A stretch of 64,000 nt of DNA from CAWANF01 sp963783355 (lineage in GTDB: Bacteria; Bacteroidota; Rhodothermia; Balneolales; DATFMH01): positions 94,312 to 158,311 of the forward strand of contig CAWANF010000015.1 in assembly GCA_963783355.1 (NCBI GenBank). Direction: 5' to 3'. Shown in pieces: positions 36,183-44,984 of this stretch (the stretch's first letter is position 1; every line of letters begins with the position of its first letter). The position numbers were made by a program, and so were the translations under genes. Under the pieces are notes generated by a model. It was not told the DNA's origin. It saw only the letters and a program-made list of their open reading frames with translations, and searched no databases.

Positions 36183-37553
36183 TTAATGAGCCGCCTGAAT
36201 ATTTTCTTTGAGTTCTTTTGCAATTAAAAAAGCCATCTCCAGGCTCTGTTCATAGTTGAGACGAGGATCACAATAGGTCTGATAGTTCATTTTCAAACCA
36301 TCTTCATTCAATCCTTTAGCCCCGCCAATACATTCTGTGACATTATCACCGGTCAATTCAAGATGCACTCCACCCAGATTTGTTCCTTCAGCACGATGTA
36401 TGGCAAACGTCTGTTTAATCTCACTCAGAATATCTTCAAAACTTCTCGTTTTTATTTCCTGATCGGTTGCGAATGTATTTCCATGCATCGGATCGCAGCT
36501 CCATAGCACATTATAGCCCTCAGCTTTAACGGCCCGGATCAAACCCGGTAATCCATCTGCTACTTTATTCTTTCCGAAACGTGTAATAAGCGTAATCTTG
36601 CCTTCTTCCTGGTTTGGATTCAGGATATTGATAAGCTTTAAAATTTCATCTAAATCGTACGGGGGACCAACTTTAATTCCAACCGGATTTTGAATACCGC
36701 GAAAATATTCAACGTGACCTCCATCAAGATTACGCGTTCTGTTGCCGAGCCAAATCATATGTCCGCTTAGATTAAACCAGCCTTCTTTATGAGGTACTTT
36801 ACGCGTTTGAGCAGAATCGTAATACAGGTTTAGTCCTTCGTGGGAGGTATAAATATGTACCTGTTGTAATGTCACCAGGCGATGTGGCGATATGGTTTCA
36901 ACAAAATTGATGGCATTATTGATAGAATTCACCATCGCTTTGTATTCATTGTAATACTTATTACGCCGCATGAAATCCAATTCCCAGTAACCGGGATTAT
37001 GAAGATCCGCAAAACCTCCGCCTTCGGTAAGGGCACGTACAAAATTTAATGTCAACGCTGCTTTCTGGTAGCCATCAATCAATCGGCGGGGATCCGGCAG
37101 GCGGATATCTTCAAGAGCAGGAAAACCATTTACAAGATCACCTCTGTATATCGGTATTTCTTTTCCACCGACAATTTCAGTGTCATTAGATCTTGGTTTG
37201 GCGTATTGTCCGGCTAAACGTCCAACCCTGATAACCGGTATCTTAGTCTCATGAATAAGCACCAGGCTCATCTGAAGCAAGACTTTCAGCAAGTTTACAA
37301 TCTGGGGAGAACTGACATTTTCGAATGTTTCGGCGCAATCGCCACCCTGAAGTAAAAAGGCATTTCCCCTGGCAGCTTCGGCAATCTGTTGTTTTAGTGC
37401 CTCCACTTCCCATGAAGTAACCAAAGGAGGATAATTTCGTAATTCCCTAAAGCTTCTTTTTAGTTCCTGTTCATCGGGATAATCAGGCATCTGCTTCGCC
37501 GGGAAATCTCTCCATGAATCGGGAGTCCATTTCCTTATTTTATTCTGAGACAT
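36183..37553 (-). CDS. 3-Deoxy-7-phosphoheptulonate synthase, class II
   Basis: 456 residues. It condenses phosphoenolpyruvate and erythrose 4-phosphate, the first step of the shikimate pathway. It belongs to the plant-type class II family: WTPDSWRDFPAKQMPDYPD near the N-terminus, LLQGGDCAETF (metal-binding Cys), VGRLAGQYAKPRS, GGHVEYFRGIQNPVG, WSCDPMHGNT (metal His) and GVHLELTGDNVTECIGG. The start ATG at 37553 (MSQNKIRKW) is preferred to the TTG at 37574. No other aromatic-pathway gene lies in the window. A terminator follows directly. Confidence 0.95.
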   Translation of the reverse strand: MSQNKIRKWTPDSWRDFPAKQMPDYPDEQELKRSFRELRNYPPLVTSWEVEALKQQIAEAARGNAFLLQGGDCAETFENVSSPQIVNLLKVLLQMSLVLIHETKIPVIRVGRLAGQYAKPRSNDTEIVGGKEIPIYRGDLVNGFPALEDIRLPDPRRLIDGYQKAALTLNFVRALTEGGGFADLHNPGYWELDFMRRNKYYNEYKAMVNSINNAINFVETISPHRLVTLQQVHIYTSHEGLNLYYDSAQTRKVPHKEGWFNLSGHMIWLGNRTRNLDGGHVEYFRGIQNPVGIKVGPPYDLDEILKLINILNPNQEEGKITLITRFGKNKVADGLPGLIRAVKAEGYNVLWSCDPMHGNTFATDQEIKTRSFEDILSEIKQTFAIHRAEGTNLGGVHLELTGDNVTECIGGAKGLNEDGLKMNYQTYCDPRLNYEQSLEMAFLIAKELKENIQAAH

Positions 37554-37660
37554 GGGTAAAGCGTAATTGGTCAACGATTAAAAGTTTTCTGTACATGTTA
37601 TCAGCAAAATAGTATATCAATTTACTAAGGCAAATATCCACAAAAAATAATAAAATCAAA

Positions 37661-37850
37661 TAAAAAAAGCCGCCCAACAGATCATAAGATCGTGTATGAA
37701 CGGCTTTTCCCTGTAATCCTACTCATAGGTAGGTAAAATCTTTGAAAATCTGCGTGGACAAAGTTCACAACACCGGCGAAATATTCGATTGTTTACATTG
37801 TCCCCTAATGTTAAACCCAAACACCCGAAGAGATAAATCTTCAGATATAA
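37661..37850 (-). ncRNA. Candidate small RNA with its own terminator
   Basis: The minus strand here ends in a good terminator (37665-37708) that belongs to no annotated gene: uvrA starts at 38050 on the other strand and the DAHP synthase begins downstream at 37553. Upstream of it the minus-strand sequence has several local hairpins: GAAGA/TCTTC, GTTT-ACATT/AATGT-AAAC around AGGGGAC, CGAA/TTCG and CCTAC/GTAGG. A long-range pairing GGACAA/TTGTCC is also possible. It matches no RNA family I can name (I checked for SRP, RNase P and tmRNA hallmarks). The 5' end is a guess, and a 6S-like RNA cannot be excluded. Confidence 0.35.
37662..37710 (-). terminator. Orphan intrinsic terminator
   Basis: AAAAGCCG (37665-37672) pairs with CGGCTTTT (37701-37708). 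The loop itself folds (GATC/GATC with ACA/TGT), and a seven-base A-run gives a minus-strand T-tract. It is the main evidence for a transcript from this gap. Confidence 0.7.
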
Positions 37851-38049
37851 ACTTTTATAAGATACTAAATAAAATTTTCTAAAAAAAGAGAAACTAATCA
37901 AGCAACAAAATTTGTTGACGAACATCAGGGATTGGATATTTCCATGATGTTCAAAGGATATAAAGAACTATGTTTTTTAAAAATACAATTCCGCAACAAA
38001 CTGATTAATTATGTATTTTATTCTTTTTGAATCTTAAACGGTCAGGCCC

Positions 38050-40905
38050 TTGCACGACTCTATTATTATCCGCGGAGCACGCGAGCATAACCTTAAAAAT
38101 ATAGATATTAATATTCCGCGCGACCGGTTTGTGGTGTTAACCGGTTTATCGGGTTCGGGTAAATCTTCCCTGGCTTTTGACACCATTTATGCCGAAGGCC
38201 AGCGACGTTTTATGGAATCGTTATCGGCCTATGCGCGACAGTTTCTGGGAATGATGGAACGTCCGGAAGTTGATTTTATAGACGGATTATCTCCTGTAAT
38301 ATCTATTGATCAAAAAACCACAAGCCGTAATCCTCGTTCAACGGTTGGCACCGTAACCGAAATTTATGATTTTCTGCGCCTTTTGTATGCCCGGGTTGGT
38401 ATTCCCTATTCTTACTTGTCCGGCAACAAGATGGAAAAACAAACCACCGACCAGGTTGTGGATAATATTTTAAAAATGCCGGAAGGCACCAAAGCTTATT
38501 GCCTGGCACCGGTTGTTCGTGGACGCAAAGGTCATTATCGTGAGCTGTTTGAACAAATTCAGAAACAGGGTTTCATCAGGGCAAGAATTGACGGCGAATT
38601 CGTTGAAATTGAAAAAGGCATGCAGATCGACCGGTATAAAACACACAATATTGAAGTGGTTGTCGACCGGTTTGTAATCAGCCAAAAGAGCGACTCGCGC
38701 ATTTCGCAAAGTGTACAAATGGCGCTTGAAATGGCCGACGGAACGGTAATTATTTGTGTTCAGCAAGGCGGAAACGATTACCACGATCACCTGTTTTCCC
38801 AAAAATTATTCGATCCGGAAAGCGGCCTTGCTTATGAAGACCCTGCTCCCAACCTATTTTCTTTTAATTCCCCATTTGGAGCATGCCCTAAATGTGACGG
38901 GCTCGGATATCGTTACGATGTCGATCCGGATCTAGTCATTCCGAATAAAAATTTATCTGTTCGTGAAGGTGCTATTCGATTTCTTGGTGTACCACGTGAA
39001 ATTTTTGTATTCAAGCAGATTCAGGCTGTACTTAAGACATTTGGGCTGGATTTTGATTCTCCTGTTAAGGAATATCCACAGGAAGCCATCGACACTCTTA
39101 TATTTGGCGGAGGCGAGCAAAAATATGATGTGAGTTATGATTTCAATGACAACAGCGTGACTTACAAACATACCTATGACGGTCTGGCGCTCATGATACG
39201 CCAGCATTACGAAGGTAAGGGCAAAGCAAAACAGCGCGAAAAAGCCAAAGCTTTCATGAATAAGGTATTATGTGATGAATGTCATGGCGGCCGGCTCAAC
39301 AAGGAGGCTCTTTCTTATAAAATTGATCGGTTTTCCATCAACGAACTGGTCACGATGGATATCCGGGCTTTACGGGATACCGTCAATAAACTTGATCTGA
39401 ATGAACGGCAAAGAATTATCGGTTCACAGGTCATTAAAGAAATAAGAGATCGCCTGGATTTCCTTATTAATGTCGGTTTGCATTATTTAAGCCTGGATCG
39501 GGAAGCACAAACCCTTTCGGGCGGAGAAGCACAACGTATTCGTCTTGCCACACAAATAGGTACGCAATTGGTTGGAGTGTTGTACATTCTTGATGAACCC
39601 AGTATCGGCCTGCATCAAAGAGATAATCTTAAACTCATCGACTCTCTTGAAACACTGCGGGATCTTGGAAACAGTGTTGTGGTTGTAGAACACGACCGGG
39701 AAACCATAGAACATGCCGATTATGTGATTGATATGGGTCCCGGTGCCGGCGATTATGGAGGCTATATTGTAACAAAGGGAAAACCCAATGAATTAGATTC
39801 CAAATCAATGACTGCCAAATATCTGCGGGATGAAATGGTCATTAAAATCCCGGAGAACAGGCGGCCGGGAAACACAAAAAATATCCAATTACTGGGTGCC
39901 CGCGGACATAACCTGAAGAATATCGATTTGGAAGTTCCGCTTGGCAAATTTATCAGTGTGACCGGTGTTAGTGGCAGTGGAAAGAGCTCATTAATCAACC
40001 AGACCCTCATTCCAATACTCAGTAACTACTTTTATAATTCAAAAGCAGCGGCTTTGCCCTACGATGATATCAAAGGGATTGATAACATCAACAAGATAAT
40101 TTCCATCGATCAAAGTCCAATTGGCCGAACACCACGTTCAAATCCGGGAACATACACTAAAGTATTTGATTATATCCGCCAGCTTTTCGCCGAACTGCCG
40201 GAAGCTAAAATCCGGGGCTATGGTCAGGGGCGTTTTTCCTTCAATGTTAAAGGCGGGCGTTGTGAGACGTGCCAGGGTGATGGGCTGAGAAAAATCGAAA
40301 TGAATTTTCTGCCCGATGTTTACGTAACCTGCGAAACTTGCAATGGAAACCGGTACAACCGGGAAACGCTCGAAATTTTTTATAAGGGTAAAAATATCGC
40401 TGACGTACTGAATATGTCGGTTAGTGAAGCTTTAGAATTTTTCGATGCGGTCCCCCGAATAAAACGTGTTCTGAAAACACTCGATTCCGTAGGTTTGGGA
40501 TATATCACAATCGGACAAAGCAGCACGACTCTTTCAGGTGGGGAAGCCCAGCGAATCAAACTAGCCAGAGAGCTTTCAAAAATCGGCACCGGAGACACGT
40601 TATATGTTATGGACGAACCTACGACGGGCTTGCATTTCCAGGACGTCAATATGCTGGTGAATGTGGTTCAGAAACTGGTTAACAAAGGAAACACCGTTAT
40701 TGTTATTGAACATAATATGGATTTGATAAAAGCTGCAGACTGGATCATCGATATTGGTTATGAAGGAGGCAACCAGGGTGGATATATCATAGCCACAGGA
40801 ACACCCGAAGAAGTGGCTTCCGATTCAAAAAGTTATACCGGGCAATACCTGAAAAAAGAGTTTGAACGTATCAGCCATCCAATAAAAACCAGTTTGGCAG
40901 AATAA
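38050..40905 (+). CDS. uvrA: Excinuclease ABC subunit A
   Basis: 951 residues. It detects bulky DNA damage with UvrB in nucleotide excision repair. Two ABC ATPase modules are present. The first has Walker A TGLSGSGKSSLAFD and signature LSGGEAQRIRLAT. The second has TGVSGSGKSSLIN and LSGGEAQRIKLAREL. Three zinc modules are visible: CPKCDGLG, CDECHGGR and CETCQGDG ... CETCNGNR. The start codon is TTG: an in-frame TAA lies four codons upstream and no ATG fits, while the first residues (HDSIIIRGAREHNLKNI) are those of the family. No clear ribosome site is visible, so translation initiation may be modest. It is a single gene. Confidence 0.97.
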   Translation: MHDSIIIRGAREHNLKNIDINIPRDRFVVLTGLSGSGKSSLAFDTIYAEGQRRFMESLSAYARQFLGMMERPEVDFIDGLSPVISIDQKTTSRNPRSTVGTVTEIYDFLRLLYARVGIPYSYLSGNKMEKQTTDQVVDNILKMPEGTKAYCLAPVVRGRKGHYRELFEQIQKQGFIRARIDGEFVEIEKGMQIDRYKTHNIEVVVDRFVISQKSDSRISQSVQMALEMADGTVIICVQQGGNDYHDHLFSQKLFDPESGLAYEDPAPNLFSFNSPFGACPKCDGLGYRYDVDPDLVIPNKNLSVREGAIRFLGVPREIFVFKQIQAVLKTFGLDFDSPVKEYPQEAIDTLIFGGGEQKYDVSYDFNDNSVTYKHTYDGLALMIRQHYEGKGKAKQREKAKAFMNKVLCDECHGGRLNKEALSYKIDRFSINELVTMDIRALRDTVNKLDLNERQRIIGSQVIKEIRDRLDFLINVGLHYLSLDREAQTLSGGEAQRIRLATQIGTQLVGVLYILDEPSIGLHQRDNLKLIDSLETLRDLGNSVVVVEHDRETIEHADYVIDMGPGAGDYGGYIVTKGKPNELDSKSMTAKYLRDEMVIKIPENRRPGNTKNIQLLGARGHNLKNIDLEVPLGKFISVTGVSGSGKSSLINQTLIPILSNYFYNSKAAALPYDDIKGIDNINKIISIDQSPIGRTPRSNPGTYTKVFDYIRQLFAELPEAKIRGYGQGRFSFNVKGGRCETCQGDGLRKIEMNFLPDVYVTCETCNGNRYNRETLEIFYKGKNIADVLNMSVSEALEFFDAVPRIKRVLKTLDSVGLGYITIGQSSTTLSGGEAQRIKLARELSKIGTGDTLYVMDEPTTGLHFQDVNMLVNVVQKLVNKGNTVIVIEHNMDLIKAADWIIDIGYEGGNQGGYIIATGTPEEVASDSKSYTGQYLKKEFERISHPIKTSLAE

Positions 40906-41085
40906 TTTTTTCATTCTTTTGGTAAAAGATAGAAAATAGAATTATTATACGCGTCTGTGTTGTGCCTGATCCATTTTCTAGAACAGGCTTTATACATAAA
41001 AAACTAACGACAGATCCTTTAAATAAGCTTTTAATTAGATAAGAGTTACCTTGTCGATTGACAGCAAACTCCTTATTTTGACGCG

Positions 41086-41640
41086 GTGTCATTCTTTCGT
41101 AAACATATAATCCGTCTTTTTACCATCCTGATTATTCAGGCTGGATTTTTGGTTTGCCTGTTGCCTTCGCAACAACAAAACCAGACAACGCGGCATTTTA
41201 CGAACTGGCTGAGCAGCTTCATAACGGGTAAATCGAACGATCCTATCAAACAGCAGGTTCGGGAACTCGGGGTTTCCAACCATGCTATTTCCCAACTCAT
41301 GGCCAGGGCATCGGAACTCATCAGTAAGCATGCGGATCAATTCAAAATCCCCTTTAAAAAGCAAAATCCATCTGAAAAGGATGTCTATAAAGTGTTATTG
41401 GTTGAATGGAACCTGTATCATCAGTCCACAGCAACTAATAATATGGTACTTTTGGAGCAGACCAAAAGTCAGAATTTATTTAACCCCGACAAACATCCGA
41501 CCGTACCGGTTCTTTCTTCTGTTCTGATTCAAAAACAACCAACGAATTTTACGGAACATTATTTAGAAACACGGGATGGCCGGTTCATCAATACTTCAGC
41601 CAAACCCCTTCGCAGCGGAATTGCTATTGGCGCACCCTAA
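41086..41640 (+). CDS. Small exported or membrane-anchored protein of unknown function
   Basis: 184 residues starting at GTG 41086. The N-terminus (FFRKHIIRLFTILIIQAGFLVCLLPSQQ) is a signal peptide or anchor. The rest is a soluble, mostly helical stretch (VRELGVSNHAISQLMARASELI ... DVYKVLLVEWNLYHQ) and a polar C-terminus ending GIAIGAP. No family recognised. Codon use looks like its neighbours. It lies between uvrA and secD with about 120 bases to secD, so it may or may not be part of the sec transcript. Confidence 0.65.
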   Translation: MSFFRKHIIRLFTILIIQAGFLVCLLPSQQQNQTTRHFTNWLSSFITGKSNDPIKQQVRELGVSNHAISQLMARASELISKHADQFKIPFKKQNPSEKDVYKVLLVEWNLYHQSTATNNMVLLEQTKSQNLFNPDKHPTVPVLSSVLIQKQPTNFTEHYLETRDGRFINTSAKPLRSGIAIGAP

Positions 41641-41761
41641 GCGCTATGAAACAAATCAATCCATTTTTGATACTTCTGACGAAGTATCCGTAAACTGGCT
41701 GTGTCTGTCATTTTCATAGCCGGTTCAACTCATTATTAATATTAAAAGTTAGTAGGATTCA

Positions 41762-43573
41762 ATGAAAGGTAACGGAACAAAAATAGCATTTATTCTGGCG
41801 TTTCTGATTATATCAGTATACTATCTCCAGTTTTCTGTTCGCTATTGGCTGACCATGCGATACGCCAATAACTTACCTCAAACGCAGAAACAGGAATACC
41901 TGGAAAAGAACCAGAAAAAAATTGATGGTTTACGTGATAATATCCTGAATCTCGGCCTCGACTTACAGGGCGGGATGCACGTAACATTACAACTGCAAAC
42001 ACCTCAACTGCTCCTCGATTTGGCACGCGAGCATGCCGATACGACTCTGAGAAATGATATGGGCTCAGCGGAAAAAATTGCAGATAAAAACAATACCGAC
42101 CTTGTTGACGAATTCGTAAAGATTTTCGAACAACGTCATCCGGATGGGAGACTTAGCCGCTATTATCGATCTGAATCAGATAATATTACCCGGAGATCAT
42201 CCAATGCCGAAGTTGCTTCTTTCCTTAAAAAACAACGGAATGCGGCGGTCGGACGCGCTATCCAGATTATTCGTACCCGTATCGACCGTTTTGGTGTAAA
42301 CGAACCCTCGATTGTAAAACAGGGGCAAAACAGGATCGCTGTTGAGCTTCCCGGTGTAGAAGATGAACAACGTGTACGCCGCCTCCTGAAAGGTACGGCG
42401 CGTTTGGAATTTCACCTGGCGGCTGATCCTCAGGAACTGGCAAGTTCACTGAAACAGATTATCAGTTTTTATCAAACGGATACTACGGGTACAAAAAACG
42501 ATACCTCTGCAACGCAGAACAATCCCCTTTTAAAAGTATTTGTTCCACAGGGACGAGGAATCATTTTTGGCTCTGCAACCGCACGTGATACGGCTGAGGT
42601 GAATAAACTGTTGCATAAAAGAGCGGTTCAGGATTTACTGCCACACGATACCGAACTGATGTGGACCGCGAAAAGTGAATTCTCCGACAAAAACGGGAAT
42701 AAATATTTCAACCTTGTCGGTGTGAAAAAACAAGTTGAACTTTCCGGTGATGTAATTACCGAAGCTCGTCCGACATTCGACCGTTATACTAATGCTGCGG
42801 AAGTATCGATGACCATGAACCGGGAAGGAGCACGCAAATGGGCGCGGATAACCGGTTCGAATATCGGAAAACCCATTGCCATTGTACTCGATGGTTATGT
42901 TTATACTTACCCAAATGTTATTACTAAAATTAGTGACGGACGTTCTTCTATCACAGGTTTGAAGAATGTGCAAGAATCTGAAGACCTTGTGAATATTCTG
43001 CTTTCCGGTGCCCTTCCGGCTCCGCTGGATATCGTTGAAGAACGTACCGTAGGGCCAACACTCGGACAGGCTTCCATTCATTCCGGTTTCTATTCCACCC
43101 TGATTGGTTTATTCATTGTGACCATTTTTATGATCGTATATTATCACACCGGTGGAGGTATTGCCGACCTTGCCCTCATATTTAATATTCTATTTATACT
43201 CGGGATATTGGCGGCCTTCAAGGCCACACTCACCTTGCCGGGTATAGCGGGTATCGTGTTAACCATTGGTATGGCGGTCGATGCAAACGTGCTCATCTTT
43301 GAGCGGCTTCGAGAGGAAATAGGAGCTGGAAAAACCATTCGTGCTGCTGTGGACAGTGGATACTCAAACGCGATGAGCGCTATCCTAGACTCCAACATTA
43401 CCACCTTCCTGACGGGAGTGATTCTTTACAGTTTCGGCGCCGGGCCTATCAAGGGTTTTGCCGTAACGTTAATGGCCGGTATTGTTTCATCACTCTTCAC
43501 GGCTATCATAATCTCCCGGGTTGTTATTGACTACCTGATTAGGGATAAAACAAAAACAGTCAATATTGGTTAA
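41762..43573 (+). CDS. secD: Protein translocase subunit SecD
   Basis: 603 residues. TM1 (residues 7-26) is followed by a large periplasmic part whose first segment holds the DLQGGMHVTLQL motif. The central P1 head domain lies around 160-400 (IIRTRIDRFGVNEPSI, IAVELPGVED). Five C-terminal membrane helices follow, with VDANVLIFERLREE and the SNITTFLTGVIL motif typical of SecD/SecF. SecDF uses the proton gradient to pull exported proteins from the Sec channel. AGGA lies about five bases before the ATG. secF follows 27 bases on. Confidence 0.97.
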   Translation: MKGNGTKIAFILAFLIISVYYLQFSVRYWLTMRYANNLPQTQKQEYLEKNQKKIDGLRDNILNLGLDLQGGMHVTLQLQTPQLLLDLAREHADTTLRNDMGSAEKIADKNNTDLVDEFVKIFEQRHPDGRLSRYYRSESDNITRRSSNAEVASFLKKQRNAAVGRAIQIIRTRIDRFGVNEPSIVKQGQNRIAVELPGVEDEQRVRRLLKGTARLEFHLAADPQELASSLKQIISFYQTDTTGTKNDTSATQNNPLLKVFVPQGRGIIFGSATARDTAEVNKLLHKRAVQDLLPHDTELMWTAKSEFSDKNGNKYFNLVGVKKQVELSGDVITEARPTFDRYTNAAEVSMTMNREGARKWARITGSNIGKPIAIVLDGYVYTYPNVITKISDGRSSITGLKNVQESEDLVNILLSGALPAPLDIVEERTVGPTLGQASIHSGFYSTLIGLFIVTIFMIVYYHTGGGIADLALIFNILFILGILAAFKATLTLPGIAGIVLTIGMAVDANVLIFERLREEIGAGKTIRAAVDSGYSNAMSAILDSNITTFLTGVILYSFGAGPIKGFAVTLMAGIVSSLFTAIIISRVVIDYLIRDKTKTVNIG

Positions 43574-43600
43574 TAAAGAATTTAAGGAATAGATAAGATT

Positions 43601-44530
43601 ATGAGAATTTTTGAAAACGCCAATTACCCAATGATAGATATCCGGAAGATAACTTATACCATCTCCGGAACCCTGTTTCTTATAGCTGTATTGGGTATAC
43701 TTATCAGAGGTTTACAATACGGTATTGATTTTAAAGGCGGTAAGGAATTCGTTATTGAATTTCAACATGATATCACGGTAACAAAAACCCGTACAGCCTT
43801 AACCAAACCTCTTGGAAAAGAACCGGAAATCAAGCTATTTGGTGCGAAAAATGAAATTTTACTGCGCACCAGTGCTCCCGGAAATGAAACACAAATCCAG
43901 GATGTCATACTTTCAACACTGAAAAAGGCATATCCCGATAATAAGGCACAAATATTGAAATCTGATATTGTCGGGCCGCGATTTGCTAAAAGTTTGAAAC
44001 TTGGAGCGTTATATTCCGTTATCACATCTGTATTTGTGATTTTCATTTACGTTCTTATTCGATTTCGAAAGTGGACGTATTCGGCAGGAGCTATAGTTGC
44101 TCTTGTACATGATGTAACAATTACGCTTGGGTTGTTCACCATTTTTGATAAAATATTACCATTCAATTTGGATTTAAATGAGTCGCTTATAGCGGCATTA
44201 TTGACGATTTTTGGTTATTCTATTAACGATACGGTGGTGGTTTTTGACCGTATCCGTGAAAATCTGAATATCTTCAAGACCGATCCATTTCAGCAAACAG
44301 TCAATAAAAGTATCAATGATACCCTGAGCCGTACAATCATTACTTCAAGTACTACGATGTTTGTGGTTGTTGTACTGTTTCTTTTTGGCGGACAAGTACT
44401 GCAGGGATTTGCACTGGCATTAATTATTGGTATTTTTGTAGGTACCTATAGTTCTATTTTTATTGCTAGCGCATTAGTAGTAGATTTTGAAAGAATACTG
44501 GCCAAGCGTAAGAAAAAAGTTTTAAAATAA
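43601..44530 (+). CDS. secF: Protein translocase subunit SecF
   Basis: 309 residues. TM1 (ISGTLFLIAVLGILI) is followed by YGIDFKGGKEFVIEF, the SecF signature. A short periplasmic domain precedes five further membrane helices with FGYSINDTVVVFDRIREN and the TSSTTMFVVVVLFLFGG motif. It is a partner of the upstream SecD in one transcript. A STAS-domain gene follows 34 bases later. The C-terminus is short and basic (KRKKKVLK), as usual for a cytoplasmic end. Confidence 0.97.
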   Translation: MRIFENANYPMIDIRKITYTISGTLFLIAVLGILIRGLQYGIDFKGGKEFVIEFQHDITVTKTRTALTKPLGKEPEIKLFGAKNEILLRTSAPGNETQIQDVILSTLKKAYPDNKAQILKSDIVGPRFAKSLKLGALYSVITSVFVIFIYVLIRFRKWTYSAGAIVALVHDVTITLGLFTIFDKILPFNLDLNESLIAALLTIFGYSINDTVVVFDRIRENLNIFKTDPFQQTVNKSINDTLSRTIITSSTTMFVVVVLFLFGGQVLQGFALALIIGIFVGTYSSIFIASALVVDFERILAKRKKKVLK

Positions 44531-44564
44531 GATTGGTTCTAACATAACTTAGGAGTTGAGTTCT

Positions 44565-44906
44565 ATGAATTTTAAAGTATTAGAGCGTTATAACTGTATA
44601 GTTCTCGAATTTAAAGGGAATGTAATGGGTGGCCCTGATGCGGTTAGCCTGAATGAACAGCTTCACAAACTTATTGATGAAGGAAAGAAAAACGTTGTTG
44701 CTGATCTTGGAAAAGTTAAATTTATGAACTCTTCCGGTTTGGGAATGCTCATCGGCGCACTGACTACCATGAGAAATGCCGGCGGCGATTTGAGAATTGC
44801 TAACGCTTCCGACAAAATTGAAAGTCTTCTGATGATCACCAAGCTTATTACTGTTTTTCAAAATTTCAGATCTGTTGATGAAGCAGTTAATTCATTTGAA
44901 TCATAA
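44565..44906 (+). CDS. STAS-domain anti-sigma factor antagonist
   Basis: 113 residues starting at ATG 44565, with AGGAG nine bases upstream; a TTG at 44556 in the same frame lies next to that site and is unlikely. The fold is that of SpoIIAA/RsbV: CIVLEFKGNVMGG, VVADLGKVKFMNSSGLGML with the phosphorylatable Ser in the NSSGLG loop, then DLRIANASDKI. Family members bind a serine kinase/anti-sigma factor when unphosphorylated. No kinase or sigma gene is adjacent. It is probably co-transcribed with secDF and ends at a clear terminator. Confidence 0.92.
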   Translation: MNFKVLERYNCIVLEFKGNVMGGPDAVSLNEQLHKLIDEGKKNVVADLGKVKFMNSSGLGMLIGALTTMRNAGGDLRIANASDKIESLLMITKLITVFQNFRSVDEAVNSFES

Positions 44907-44951
44907 ATCTGAAAAAATAGTACAAAGTCATTTTACTGATAACCATCATAT

Positions 44952-44984
44952 AAAAGAGGTGTATCCGCACCTCTTTTATTTTTT
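44952..44984 (+). terminator. Terminator-like hairpin touching the purA start
   Basis: Perfect 10-bp stem AAAAGAGGTG/CACCTCTTTT (44952-44961 with 44968-44977), loop TATCCG, then TTATTTTTT running straight into the purA ATG at 44985. It ends the secD-secF-STAS transcript. Its 5' arm contains the only Shine-Dalgarno-like sequence (GAGGTG) in front of purA. Confidence 0.85.

Noticed and set aside
37719..37925. 68-codon open frame on the minus strand before uvrA
   Set aside because: Phe/Tyr/Cys-rich with no ribosome site; it looks like translated AT-rich sequence. The region is better explained as a possible RNA.
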